Shown here piece by piece: positions 8,177 through 17,609 of a DNA stretch of 64,000 nucleotides. The DNA is from an uncultured Pelagibacteraceae bacterium. Lineage in GTDB: Bacteria; Pseudomonadota; Alphaproteobacteria; Pelagibacterales; Pelagibacteraceae. Both the position numbers and the translations under genes were made by a program. A model generated the notes under the pieces. The model was given only the letters and a program-made list of their open reading frames with translations, was not told the DNA's origin and did not search any database. Every line of letters begins with the position of its first letter. Position 1 is the stretch's first letter. The stretch spans positions 16,319 through 80,318 of the forward strand of contig CACFUX010000001.1 of assembly GCA_902569615.1 (NCBI GenBank). Reading direction: 5' to 3'.

Positions 8177-9466
8177 ATGTTAGATAATTACTTTAACTAT
8201 AAAAAACATAAGACAGATTTTAAAACAGAAGTCACTGCAGGTGTATCGACGTTCTTGACAATGGCTTACATAATGTTTTTGAATCCTGTCATACTTGCAG
8301 ACGGTGGGTTTGATTTTGGTGGTGTTTTTACAGCAACAGCTTTAGCGGCAGCTTTAGCATGTTTTATTGCTGCATTTTACGCTAAAACTTGGCCTGTTGG
8401 ACTTGCGCCAGGAATGGGGATAAATGCTTTTATCGCTTATGGTGTTTGTTTAGGTATGAAATATACGCCAGCAGAAGCGCTTGGAGCTGTTTTGGTTGCA
8501 GGTGTAGTCTTCTTAATAATTTCATTAACGCCAATAAGAGCATGGTTAATAAACTCTATTCCAAAAAGTTTAAAACTTGGAATCGGAGCAGGTATAGGTT
8601 TGTTCCTTGCAATTATAGGTTTTGAACTTATGGGATTGACTGCAGACAACCCAGTTACACTTGTGCAACTTGGTGATGTTTCTAATCCTTTGACTTTATT
8701 AGGTGCTGCTGCATTTGTTTCTATGATTGTAATGGAAAAATTTAAAATCAAAGGAAATATAATCATTGGAATAATTGTATTTAGTGCAATAGCTTGGGTA
8801 ACTGGATTAGGACAATTCAACGGTATTGTTTCTTCTCCACCACCAATGACACATCTGATGTCATTTGATTTGGGTGCTGCACTAAGCGCATCGATGGTAA
8901 CAATAATTTTTACATTATTTTTTATTGACTTTTTTGATACTGCTGGAACACTAACTAGTGTTGCAAACGTTGCTGGAAAAGTTGGTCCTGATGGAAAAAT
9001 TAAGGACATCGATAAAGCAATGCTATCAGACAGTGTATCAACTGTTGCAGGTGCTGTAATGGGTACTTCAACAGTAACTACATACGTTGAAAGTGCTGCT
9101 GGAGTAAAAGTTGGCGGAAGAACAGGAATGACTTCACTTGTTATTGGAATTGGTTTCTTGTTATGTTTATTTTTCAGTCCGCTTGCAACATCTCTTCCAA
9201 AAGAAGTTGATGCTGCTGCTCTAATCTATATTGCAACTTTATTTGTAAGAAATATTACAGATATTAGCTGGGATGATGCTGCTGAAGCTGGTCCTGCAGT
9301 TCTTGCGATGATAGCAATGCCATTTACTTATTCTATTTCAAATGGAATAGCGTTGGCATTTGTTTCATATGCTGCAATTAAGATTTGTACTGGAAAATTT
9401 AACGAAACTAGTCCAGCAATATGGGTAATTGCTGTATTAAGTTTAATTAGTTTTATTGTAGCTTAA
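8177..9466 (+). CDS. NCS2 family (AzgA/PbuG-type) purine permease
   Basis: MLDNYFNYKKHKTDFKTEVTAGVSTFLTMAYIMFLNPVIL...; FFDTAGTLTSVANVAG; GTSTVTTYVESAAGVKVGGRTG; SD cggagg upstream. Confidence 0.9.
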   Translation: MLDNYFNYKKHKTDFKTEVTAGVSTFLTMAYIMFLNPVILADGGFDFGGVFTATALAAALACFIAAFYAKTWPVGLAPGMGINAFIAYGVCLGMKYTPAEALGAVLVAGVVFLIISLTPIRAWLINSIPKSLKLGIGAGIGLFLAIIGFELMGLTADNPVTLVQLGDVSNPLTLLGAAAFVSMIVMEKFKIKGNIIIGIIVFSAIAWVTGLGQFNGIVSSPPPMTHLMSFDLGAALSASMVTIIFTLFFIDFFDTAGTLTSVANVAGKVGPDGKIKDIDKAMLSDSVSTVAGAVMGTSTVTTYVESAAGVKVGGRTGMTSLVIGIGFLLCLFFSPLATSLPKEVDAAALIYIATLFVRNITDISWDDAAEAGPAVLAMIAMPFTYSISNGIALAFVSYAAIKICTGKFNETSPAIWVIAVLSLISFIVA

Positions 9467-9486
9467 AAAAGTAAAAAGTTTAATTT

Positions 9487-9515
9487 AGGGCGGCTTAAGG
9501 GTCGCCCTTTTTATT
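9487..9515. terminator. Rho-independent terminator between convergent NCS2 permease and phosphoribosyltransferase
   Basis: AGGGCGGC-TTAAGG-GTCGCCCT followed by TTTTATTTTT. Confidence 0.75.
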
Positions 9516-10035
9516 TTTGGTGTTTTTTCTTTATATCTTCAATCCTTATTTCTTCGTAAACTTCAAATGGCTGGACTATCCAAGGATTAGCTTCTAATTT
9601 TACTGCACAAAAATCAGGCTCAAAAGTTGATTTTTTCTTTTTCCAAAGTGTAGCAGTTTTAATATCTTCAATTTTACCTTTAATTGGTTCATAAGACCTC
9701 AGCCAGTCTACACTTTTGTTAAATGTAATTCCTGTATCTGATAAATCGTCACAAAGTAAAATTTTACCACCCATATTTGGAGCAATTGAACTCATTTCTC
9801 TTGAAAAAACTATATCTCCTTGTTCATCCTCTACACCTTTTCCACTATAAGATTCAACAGCCAAGTAAGCACACTTTAATTTAAATACTCTGCTTAAAAC
9901 ATCTATCATAGGTGCTCCTCCTCGCATTATACCAATTAAAATTGATGGCTTATATCCACTTTCATGAATTTGAATTGCAAGTTTTTCAACTGTTTCATTA
10001 TATTGATCCCAACTTACAATTAATTTTTCTGACAT
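9511..10035 (-). CDS. Purine phosphoribosyltransferase (xanthine-guanine/hypoxanthine type)
   Basis: PRPP-binding loop LLCDDLSDTGITF; ILIGIMRGGAPMIDVLSRVF. Confidence 0.8.
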   Translation of the reverse strand: MSEKLIVSWDQYNETVEKLAIQIHESGYKPSILIGIMRGGAPMIDVLSRVFKLKCAYLAVESYSGKGVEDEQGDIVFSREMSSIAPNMGGKILLCDDLSDTGITFNKSVDWLRSYEPIKGKIEDIKTATLWKKKKSTFEPDFCAVKLEANPWIVQPFEVYEEIRIEDIKKKHQK

Positions 10036-10049
10036 AACTTTATATAATA

Positions 10050-10961
10050 TTAATTTTTAAAAATTAAAATTAAAACTGCAAGTAAAATTAAAAGTACAAT
10101 CGATGTTATTAAAATATACAACCTATGAATGTTTCTGCCTCTTAAGTTGAAATAATGTCTAGCTAGAACTGAGATTACTGCAAAAGCGCACAATATTAAC
10201 CAATTATATTTATTATAGACTATAAAGCTATAGTGGCCAGATAACATTATAAACAAGACTAAAAATGTTGAATAATTATTATGTATAGATCTTTGTTTTG
10301 CGGCTAGAGATAAACTTTGATCAAATTTTTTATTTCTTTTGCTGCTATTAATTATATTTAATTGATTTGGAATAATAACAGTAAATACATTTCCAAACAT
10401 ATTAGTACCTATAACTAAACCCACACTTAAAAATGCAAATTTTGGACCATAAATTTGAGTAAATCCATATGATAATAACGTTAGTAAAACGAAAATTGTT
10501 GATACAAATAAAAAATTATTTTTAATTAGACTTGATTTACATAAAAAATCATAAACAAACCAAGAAGTAACTAAAGAAAGAATAGAAATTATTATCGCAG
10601 TTGAAGGAAGCATATTTAAAATTTTTTTATCTACCATTAATATTTCAGGTCTGTAGTAATAAATAACTGCAAGTAATAAAATTCCTGTAATAAATGTCAG
10701 ATAACTCTGCCATTTGAAAATAACTAAACTTCTTAAATAATTAACTGGGGGAGAGCTTTTTAATCTTGTTAACTTATAATAATAACCAGAATGCATCAAA
10801 TATCCTTCTGCATCTATATCTCTTCTAGAAATATTTTTATTTAATTTATTGTCTAAATAATTAAATAAAAAGCTATTCCCTACCCATAATATTGCAAATA
10901 ATACATGGCCCCATCTTAAAACGAGTTCTAACCATTTCATTGAATAAGATAAAACTTCCAT
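10050..10961 (-). CDS. Membrane urate oxidase (PuuD-like, urate oxidase N-terminal domain), lacking a cytochrome c domain
   Basis: MKWLELVLRWGHVLFAILWVGNSFLFNYLDN..., several TM helices, no CxxCH motif. Located in an xdh/uraH/uraD cluster. Confidence 0.75.
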   Translation of the reverse strand: MEVLSYSMKWLELVLRWGHVLFAILWVGNSFLFNYLDNKLNKNISRRDIDAEGYLMHSGYYYKLTRLKSSPPVNYLRSLVIFKWQSYLTFITGILLLAVIYYYRPEILMVDKKILNMLPSTAIIISILSLVTSWFVYDFLCKSSLIKNNFLFVSTIFVLLTLLSYGFTQIYGPKFAFLSVGLVIGTNMFGNVFTVIIPNQLNIINSSKRNKKFDQSLSLAAKQRSIHNNYSTFLVLFIMLSGHYSFIVYNKYNWLILCAFAVISVLARHYFNLRGRNIHRLYILITSIVLLILLAVLILIFKN

Positions 10962-11431
10962 TAATATTTAATTTTATCTTCTTTTTTTTCCCAAATTTTA
11001 AATGCCTCTAAAGCTTCATCTCTATGCATTTGATACATCTTTATTTTTCTATTTTCTAAATCTTTATTAATTTCAGAATAAATAAATGAATCATCAAAAT
11101 CTATGGCCTTTGCGTCTATTCTGGTGTTTGCATAAAAAACATTTTCAATTCGAGACCAATATATTGCAGATAAGCACATTGGACATGGTTCACAGCTTGA
11201 ATACAAATCACATCCTGAAAGATTAAAAGTATTCAGTTTTTGGCATGCGTCTCTAATTGCAACAATTTCTCCATGCGCAGTTGGATCGTTGTTCATAGTT
11301 ACTTTATTAGAGCCTTCCGCAACAATCTTATTATTTTTTACAATAACGCTTCCAAACGGTCCTCCCTTAGTTTTCGCACTTTCAATTGAAAGCTCAATAG
11401 CTCTTATCATGAATGGATTTTTTTTAATCAT
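10961..11431 (-). CDS. Guanine deaminase / nucleoside deaminase (CMP/dCMP family)
   Basis: Zn motifs PTAHGEIVAIRDAC and SSCEPCPMCLSAIYWS. Confidence 0.85.
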   Translation of the reverse strand: MIKKNPFMIRAIELSIESAKTKGGPFGSVIVKNNKIVAEGSNKVTMNNDPTAHGEIVAIRDACQKLNTFNLSGCDLYSSCEPCPMCLSAIYWSRIENVFYANTRIDAKAIDFDDSFIYSEINKDLENRKIKMYQMHRDEALEAFKIWEKKEDKIKY

Positions 11432-11432
11432 T

Positions 11433-13733
11433 CTAATTTTTTTTAATTGCTTTAATACTTAATAATATATTTTCAGCTGTAGCTGGGGCGTCTAATTTTG
11501 GTATTTTTTTATAATTTGATACAGATGATATCGCATCTTTAATCGCAAAAAAAACACTCATTGCAAGCATCAGAGGTGGCTCTCCAGTTGTTTTGGATTT
11601 GTTAACAACATCTTCAACGTTTTTTCCTTCTTTATAAATTTCCACATTAAATTTTTTAGGAATGTCATTTACTGCTGGAATTTTATAAGTCGAAGGAGAA
11701 AAAGTAGTTATTTTTCCATTATCATTCCATTTAACCTCTTCCATAGTTAACCACCCTTGGCCTTGTACGAATCCTCCCTCAATCTGACCAAATTCAATTG
11801 CTGGATTTATTGCATTGCCTGCATCATGTAATATATCAACTCTTTCTAAAATATTTTCACCTGTTAAAGTATCAATTGTAACTTCTGAAACTGCAGCTCC
11901 ATAACAAAAATAATAAAATGGTCTTCCGGTAAATTTTTTTTTATTAAACTTTATTTTTGGAGTTGAATAAAAACCTGTTGATGAAAGTGAAATACGATTT
12001 AAGTATGCATCCATTACGATTTTTTTAAATTCAAAAGATCTATTTCCAAATATAATAGACTCATTTTTATATATTGGCTCTTCTTTACTAAAAATATTAT
12101 ATTTTTCTTTAATAAATTTTTCTAAATTTTTTTTTATCTTAACAGTAGCATTAAGTGCAGCAGCTGCATTTAAGTCAGTAGTTGAAGAAGCGGCGCTTGC
12201 AGAAGTATTTGGTACCTTCGCAGTATTTGTTGATGAGATTTTTATCTTTTCATATGGCAATCCCAATGAGTTTGCTACAACCTGAGCAATTTTTGTATGG
12301 GTACCTTGACCCATCTCTATACCCCCATGATTTAAATAAACACTTCCATCAGTATAAATATGAACTAAAGCACCTGCTTGATTTAAATGTATTGTTGTAA
12401 AAGATATTCCAAATTTTACAGGTGTTATTGCTATTCCCTTTTTTTTTATTTTATTTTTAAAATTAAATTTTTTAATCTCGTTTTTTCTTTTTAAATATTT
12501 TGAATCCCTTGCCAACTTTTCAAATAACTCATTAATTATATTATCTTCGATTTTCATCCCATAATGGGTAGTATTTTTTTTATTTTTTTTATAAAAATTA
12601 TTTTTTCTTACGTCCAAAGGATCCTTATTTAAAAATCGAGATATATTGTCTATTATATTTTCAATAGCCATCATACCTTGATTACCACCAAAACCTCTAA
12701 AAGCTGTAGATGTCGATGTATTGGTTTTACAAAGGTAATTGTCTACTTGTAAATCTGATAAAAAATATGCGTTATCAATGTGTAGTAACGCACGCTCATT
12801 TATTGCATAAGATAAATCTGGTGACATACCACATTTAGAAGCTAATTTTACTTTAAGTCCTTGAATAGTTCCTTTGTCATCAAACCCGACTTCATAATCT
12901 GAAAAAAATTCATGACGCTTACCAGTTAAAATAATATCATCATCTCTATCTAATCTAAGTTTAACTGGCTTCTTTGTTTTATAAGCTAAAAGAGAGCATA
13001 TAGCTGCAGTCATAAAATTTGTTTCTTTACCACCAAAACCTCCGCCTATTCTTCTAACAAGAACTGTAATGGAATTACTTTTTTGATTAAGCATTTTTGC
13101 AATTAGCTGTTGGGTTTCAGATGGATGTTGAGTAGAGCTATAAACTGTCATTTCATTATCCTCTTTAGGGATTACAAATGCAACCTGGCCTTCTAAATAA
13201 AAATGCTCTTGGCTACCAGTAGTAAAGTTTCCTTTTAAAATATGTTTTGATCTCAAAATTTTTTTTTGAGCATTTCCTTTATTAATTTTTCTTACATCAA
13301 AAAGTAAATTTTTTTTATTTAAAGAATCTTTAAGAGTTACAATTGGTTTATATTCTGAATAATTTATTTTAGCTTTTAGGACCGCTTTTCTTGCTAGTTC
13401 AATACTAGTTGCTGCAACCGCAAATATTGGTTGTCCATAAAACTCAACTTTATTTTTTACAAAAATTGGGTCACCATCAAAGACTGGCCCGACATCGTTT
13501 CGACCTGGTATATCTAAATAGTTAATAACTGTAACTACGCCCTCACTATTAATTACTTCACTTAAATCAATTTTTTTTATTTTTGCGAAAGCCTTTTTGC
13601 TCCAACCTATTGCTCCATAAAGAGTATCATATGGCTCCTTTATATCATCAGTGTATTCTGCTGCGCCACTGACATGCTTATACGCACTGTCATGGGGTCT
13701 TATTTCGCTTATATAATTATCACTATTTTTCAT
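11433..13733 (-). CDS. xdhB: Xanthine dehydrogenase molybdopterin-binding (large) subunit
   Basis: RRIGGGFGGKETN, RGFGGNQGMMAIE, GGIEMGQGTHTKIAQV, KTTGEPPLMLAMSVFFA. Confidence 0.9.
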   Translation of the reverse strand: MKNSDNYISEIRPHDSAYKHVSGAAEYTDDIKEPYDTLYGAIGWSKKAFAKIKKIDLSEVINSEGVVTVINYLDIPGRNDVGPVFDGDPIFVKNKVEFYGQPIFAVAATSIELARKAVLKAKINYSEYKPIVTLKDSLNKKNLLFDVRKINKGNAQKKILRSKHILKGNFTTGSQEHFYLEGQVAFVIPKEDNEMTVYSSTQHPSETQQLIAKMLNQKSNSITVLVRRIGGGFGGKETNFMTAAICSLLAYKTKKPVKLRLDRDDDIILTGKRHEFFSDYEVGFDDKGTIQGLKVKLASKCGMSPDLSYAINERALLHIDNAYFLSDLQVDNYLCKTNTSTSTAFRGFGGNQGMMAIENIIDNISRFLNKDPLDVRKNNFYKKNKKNTTHYGMKIEDNIINELFEKLARDSKYLKRKNEIKKFNFKNKIKKKGIAITPVKFGISFTTIHLNQAGALVHIYTDGSVYLNHGGIEMGQGTHTKIAQVVANSLGLPYEKIKISSTNTAKVPNTSASAASSTTDLNAAAALNATVKIKKNLEKFIKEKYNIFSKEEPIYKNESIIFGNRSFEFKKIVMDAYLNRISLSSTGFYSTPKIKFNKKKFTGRPFYYFCYGAAVSEVTIDTLTGENILERVDILHDAGNAINPAIEFGQIEGGFVQGQGWLTMEEVKWNDNGKITTFSPSTYKIPAVNDIPKKFNVEIYKEGKNVEDVVNKSKTTGEPPLMLAMSVFFAIKDAISSVSNYKKIPKLDAPATAENILLSIKAIKKN

Positions 13734-15166
13734 TGATAAACTCTGAATAACTTTTTTGTTTTGGTTTCTATAAAAAATTTTACTAATAAATTTTCAGCTA
13801 CTTCTAATCTATAATTTTTTGATGCCCTCATATCAGAAATAGGTTTGAAATCCTTTTTTAATAAATTTTTTGCTTCTTGAAATATATCCTCTGAAAATTT
13901 TGAATTTTTTAAAAAATTCTCACAATTCTTTGCTCTTTTTGGTATTTCTGCCATACCTCCGTAAGCAATAGCTACATCTTCAATTCTTTGATCTTTAATT
14001 CTAAAGTTGAAAGAAGCACAAACAGATGAGATATCATCATCAAATCTTTTCGATATTTTATAAGCCTTGAAATTATGGTTTTTATAAATAGGAATAATAA
14101 TAGATTTTATAAACTCACCTTTTTTTAATTTTGTTTTTCTATATTTGATGAAAAAATTGTTAAGAAAAATTTGCTTATTACTATTTTTGGTTTGAATTAT
14201 TATTTTTGCATTTAAAGATAAAAGTAAAGGCAAAGTATCTCCTATTGGTGAGGCTGTGGCTATATTTCCTCCTATTGTCCCAACATTTCTTATTTGAACA
14301 GAGCCATACCTTCTTAATATACGATTAAAGTCTGGATAATATTTTAAAATAAATTTTTCAACATCTATAAGAGGAGTGGCGGAACCAAAAATAATTTCGT
14401 TATTTTTTATTTTAATAAAATTAAGCTCTTTTATATTATTTAAATTAATAATTTTTTTTATCTCTTGTCTTTCCTTAGTAACTTTTAATGATAAATCGGT
14501 ACCACCACTTAAAAAATCGGAATCTGGATTTTTTTTAATTACTGTTTTTAATTCATCTATTGTTTTTGGTGCAAAATATTTTTTATTTTTATTCTTAATA
14601 GTTATACTTTTAGAGTGAATTTTTTTTAAGAGATTTATAGTTTTTTGACTATTTTTATAAAATTCATCAGAGTATTTTTTTTTTATATTTTTCGCTGCAT
14701 CGATTATGGGTCTATATCCAGTGCATCTACATAAATTTCCAGATATTGCATCTTTAATATCATCATCGTTATTATTTTTTTTGTTTTTTGACATCGCAAA
14801 AATAGACATGACAAAACCTGGGGTACAAAATCCACATTGAGATGCATGATATTTGGCCATTGCTTCTTGGACAGGATGATAAGAACCATTTTTTGAAACT
14901 AAGTTCTCAACAACTATTAGTTGTTTTCCATGTAAAGCAGGAATGAAAGATATGCAAGAATTTATTGCTTTATATTTAATTTTTTTATTTTCTAATTCTC
15001 CTAGAACTATCGTACAAGCTCCACATCCACCTTCGGCACAACCCTCTTTTGTTCCAGTTTTTTTTAATTCATCTCTAATAAAATTAAGAATAGTTTGGTT
15101 CGGATCAGGATTTTCTAATTCTATTAATTTATTTTCATAAATAAACTGAACTTTATTAGTGCTCAC
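13730..15166 (-). CDS. xdhA: Xanthine dehydrogenase small subunit (2Fe-2S plus FAD domains)
   Basis: CAEGGCGACTIVLG, CGFCTPGFVMSIFAM, GNLCRCTGYRPIIDA, GSVQIRNVGTIGGNIATASPIGD. Confidence 0.9.
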   Translation of the reverse strand: MSTNKVQFIYENKLIELENPDPNQTILNFIRDELKKTGTKEGCAEGGCGACTIVLGELENKKIKYKAINSCISFIPALHGKQLIVVENLVSKNGSYHPVQEAMAKYHASQCGFCTPGFVMSIFAMSKNKKNNNDDDIKDAISGNLCRCTGYRPIIDAAKNIKKKYSDEFYKNSQKTINLLKKIHSKSITIKNKNKKYFAPKTIDELKTVIKKNPDSDFLSGGTDLSLKVTKERQEIKKIINLNNIKELNFIKIKNNEIIFGSATPLIDVEKFILKYYPDFNRILRRYGSVQIRNVGTIGGNIATASPIGDTLPLLLSLNAKIIIQTKNSNKQIFLNNFFIKYRKTKLKKGEFIKSIIIPIYKNHNFKAYKISKRFDDDISSVCASFNFRIKDQRIEDVAIAYGGMAEIPKRAKNCENFLKNSKFSEDIFQEAKNLLKKDFKPISDMRASKNYRLEVAENLLVKFFIETKTKKLFRVYQ

Positions 15167-15517
15167 CTAAGAACCTCTATATGTAGAATAACTCCATGGA
15201 GAAACGAGTAAAGGAACGTGATAATGTTCTTTTGAATTCGAAATTCCAAACCTAATAATAACATCATCTAAAAAAGGTAACTCATCTGATTTTGATACAT
15301 TTTTAAAATAATCACCTATAAAAAAAATTAACTCATATTTTCCATTCAAAAAATCTTTGCCTTCAAGCAAAGGTTTATCAGTTCTTCCATCTTGGTTTAA
15401 TATTAAAGTATTTTTTTTTTCTTTTTTATTATAGTTTAGATAATATAATTCTATCTTTATTCCAGCGCCTGGTTTACCCGAATATATGTCTAAAACATGA
15501 GTAGTTAATTTTGTCAT
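15167..15517 (-). CDS. uraH: 5-hydroxyisourate hydrolase (transthyretin-like)
   Basis: MTKLTTHVLDIYSGKPGAGIKIELY ... YHVPLLVSPWSYSTYRGS. Confidence 0.9.
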   Translation of the reverse strand: MTKLTTHVLDIYSGKPGAGIKIELYYLNYNKKEKKNTLILNQDGRTDKPLLEGKDFLNGKYELIFFIGDYFKNVSKSDELPFLDDVIIRFGISNSKEHYHVPLLVSPWSYSTYRGS

Positions 15518-15581
15518 ATGATAAAATATTTATATACAATATTGAGTAATTAATAAATAACAACTAAAATAAATTTTCAAA

Positions 15582-16076
15582 ATGATTGATATTAAAAAAA
15601 TTAATAATCTTGATAAATCTGAATTTTTAACAATTTTTGGAAATATATTTGAGAAATCAAAATGGATAAGTGAGAAAGTTTTTGATCTAAAACCTTATGA
15701 TAGTTTAGAATCATTTACTTCAAAGATATTAGAAGTTTATGATAACAGTAATAAAGAAACAATTTTAAAAATTCTTAACTTGCATCCAGAACTTGCAATA
15801 GAAAAAAAATTAACTTCAAATTCAGAATCTGAACAAACTAAAGCTAACTTAAAAGAATGTACTCCAAAAGAATTTAATGAATTTAAAAAATTAAACATTG
15901 ATTATAAAAAAAAATTCAATTTCCCTTTTATAATTGCAGTAAAAGGCAAAAAAAAAACTGAAATTTTAAATATTTTTAAAGAAAGAATTAACAACAATTT
16001 GGAAAAAGAATTTCTAGAAGCTAAAAATCAAGTAAAAAAAATTGCTATGTTTAGATTAGAAGAAATTATAAAATAG
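15582..16076 (+). CDS. uraD: 2-oxo-4-hydroxy-4-carboxy-5-ureidoimidazoline (OHCU) decarboxylase
   Basis: LNLHPELA, SNSESEQTKANL, FPFIIAVKGKKKTEILNIFKERINN. Confidence 0.85.
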   Translation: MIDIKKINNLDKSEFLTIFGNIFEKSKWISEKVFDLKPYDSLESFTSKILEVYDNSNKETILKILNLHPELAIEKKLTSNSESEQTKANLKECTPKEFNEFKKLNIDYKKKFNFPFIIAVKGKKKTEILNIFKERINNNLEKEFLEAKNQVKKIAMFRLEEIIK

Positions 16077-16080
16077 AACT

Positions 16081-16971
16081 ATGAAAATTTTTGATTGTTT
16101 CATGTATTTTGATGAAGAAGTAGTTTTAGACTTAAGACTAAATTTTTTAGACCAATATGTAGATTATTTTGTAATAGTTGAAAGTATTTACACCCATAAA
16201 GGTGAAAAAAGAGAATTAAAATTTAATCCCAAAAAATTTGAAAAATTTAAAAGTAAAATAATTTATAAAGTTTATGATGAAAATCACCAAGATATTGAAG
16301 AAATACTTGATAAAGATAGTGAAAAAATCAAATCGTATAAATATATAATGAATGCTTTAAGAAGAGAGAATGGACAAAGAAATCATATACAAGTTGGGCT
16401 AGATAATGCAGATGTCGATGACATAATTCTTATTTCTGATGTGGATGAAATACCAAATCTTAATTTGATAGATTTTACAAAAATTAACGAAAAAATATTT
16501 ATGTTTAGGCAAGATATGTTTTATTACAAATTTGATTTAAAGTTACCCAATATGGTTTGGACTGGAACAAAAGGTTGTAGAAAAAAAAATTTACTTTCAC
16601 CACAATGGTTAAGAAACGTCAAAGATAGAAAATACTCAAAATTTAGATTTGATATTTTATTTTCAGATAAAAAATACAATAGTATAAAATTTATTGATGA
16701 AGGTGGATGGCATTTCACAAATTTAAAAACTGCAAGTGAAATTGAACATAAACTAAAATCTTATCTTCATCATTGGGAATTTGACGAAAATCCTTTAACT
16801 ACAGATCAAATAGAGAAAATTATTAAAAATAAACAAGCAATTTATGATTTATCTTTAGATAAAAGATTAAATAAAATCGGAAGTGGAAATAAATTAATAA
16901 AATATGAATTTGAAAAACTGCCTGAATATTTGAGGAAAAATAAGAATAAATATGAACAATGGCTAGATTAA
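16081..16971 (+). CDS. Glycosyltransferase family 17-like protein
   Basis: MKIFDCFMYFDEEVVLDLRLNFLDQYVDYFVIVESIYTHKGEKRELKF; ILISDVDEIPN; GGWHFTNL. Confidence 0.8.
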   Translation: MKIFDCFMYFDEEVVLDLRLNFLDQYVDYFVIVESIYTHKGEKRELKFNPKKFEKFKSKIIYKVYDENHQDIEEILDKDSEKIKSYKYIMNALRRENGQRNHIQVGLDNADVDDIILISDVDEIPNLNLIDFTKINEKIFMFRQDMFYYKFDLKLPNMVWTGTKGCRKKNLLSPQWLRNVKDRKYSKFRFDILFSDKKYNSIKFIDEGGWHFTNLKTASEIEHKLKSYLHHWEFDENPLTTDQIEKIIKNKQAIYDLSLDKRLNKIGSGNKLIKYEFEKLPEYLRKNKNKYEQWLD

Positions 16972-16982
16972 ATAAAATCTAA

Positions 16983-17609
16983 TTAATATTGAATAGGTTC
17001 ATCATCGATACTCCTCCATAAATACCAAGTTGCTACTGAACAATACGGAGAAAACTTTTTTCCTAAATATTTTATAAATTTTTTTGGTGGTAAATATTTT
17101 TTTTTATAATTATTTGATATAGCTCTTAGTAGCCCTATGTCTTGAATAGGCCATATATTTTCTCTGTTAAAGGTGAAAAGCAATATCATTTCAGCTGACC
17201 ATCTTCCAATTTGTCTAAGAGTTGAAAGATAAATAATTGCTTCTTCGTCATTCATTTTATTAATAAGTTTGGGATTAAATGATTTATTTGAAAATTTAAT
17301 TGAAAGTTCTTTTATACCCTTGACTTTTTGTCTACTTAAACCGCATCTTTTAAGTTTTTGGTTAGTAATTTTTTTTACAGTGTTTGGATTAATTTTTCCC
17401 TTGCATGTTTTTTTAAATTTTTTAAATACTGAATTTGCTGCAGCAACGCTTATTTGTTGACCAATTATGCTTTTACAAAGTGAAAAAAAAATATCTTTTC
17501 TACTTGTTAAAGTTTTTTCATTATATTTTTTTATTAAAATCTTCATTACTTTATCTTTTTTTGATAAATAGTTTTTTGCTCTATTCCAATATTTTGGGGA
17601 ATTACTCAT
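16983..17609 (-). CDS. DNA-3-methyladenine glycosylase II (AlkA-like, HhH-GPD)
   Basis: SLCKSIIGQQISVAAANSVFKKF; LRQIGRWSAEMILLF ... WPIQDIGLLRAI. Confidence 0.8.
   Translation of the reverse strand: MSNSPKYWNRAKNYLSKKDKVMKILIKKYNEKTLTSRKDIFFSLCKSIIGQQISVAAANSVFKKFKKTCKGKINPNTVKKITNQKLKRCGLSRQKVKGIKELSIKFSNKSFNPKLINKMNDEEAIIYLSTLRQIGRWSAEMILLFTFNRENIWPIQDIGLLRAISNNYKKKYLPPKKFIKYLGKKFSPYCSVATWYLWRSIDDEPIQY

Noticed and set aside
8389-8625. 78-aa + strand ORF in another frame of the permease
   Set aside because: Shadow ORF overlapping a strongly supported CDS.
8437-9009. 190-aa ORF antisense to the NCS2 permease
   Set aside because: It lies wholly inside a clear permease gene on the opposite strand. 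Its composition looks like a mirror of TM codons and it has no recognisable motifs.
9487-9515. Hairpin between permease and phosphoribosyltransferase as a novel regulatory RNA
   Set aside because: GC stem plus T-tract at a convergent junction is a standard intrinsic terminator.
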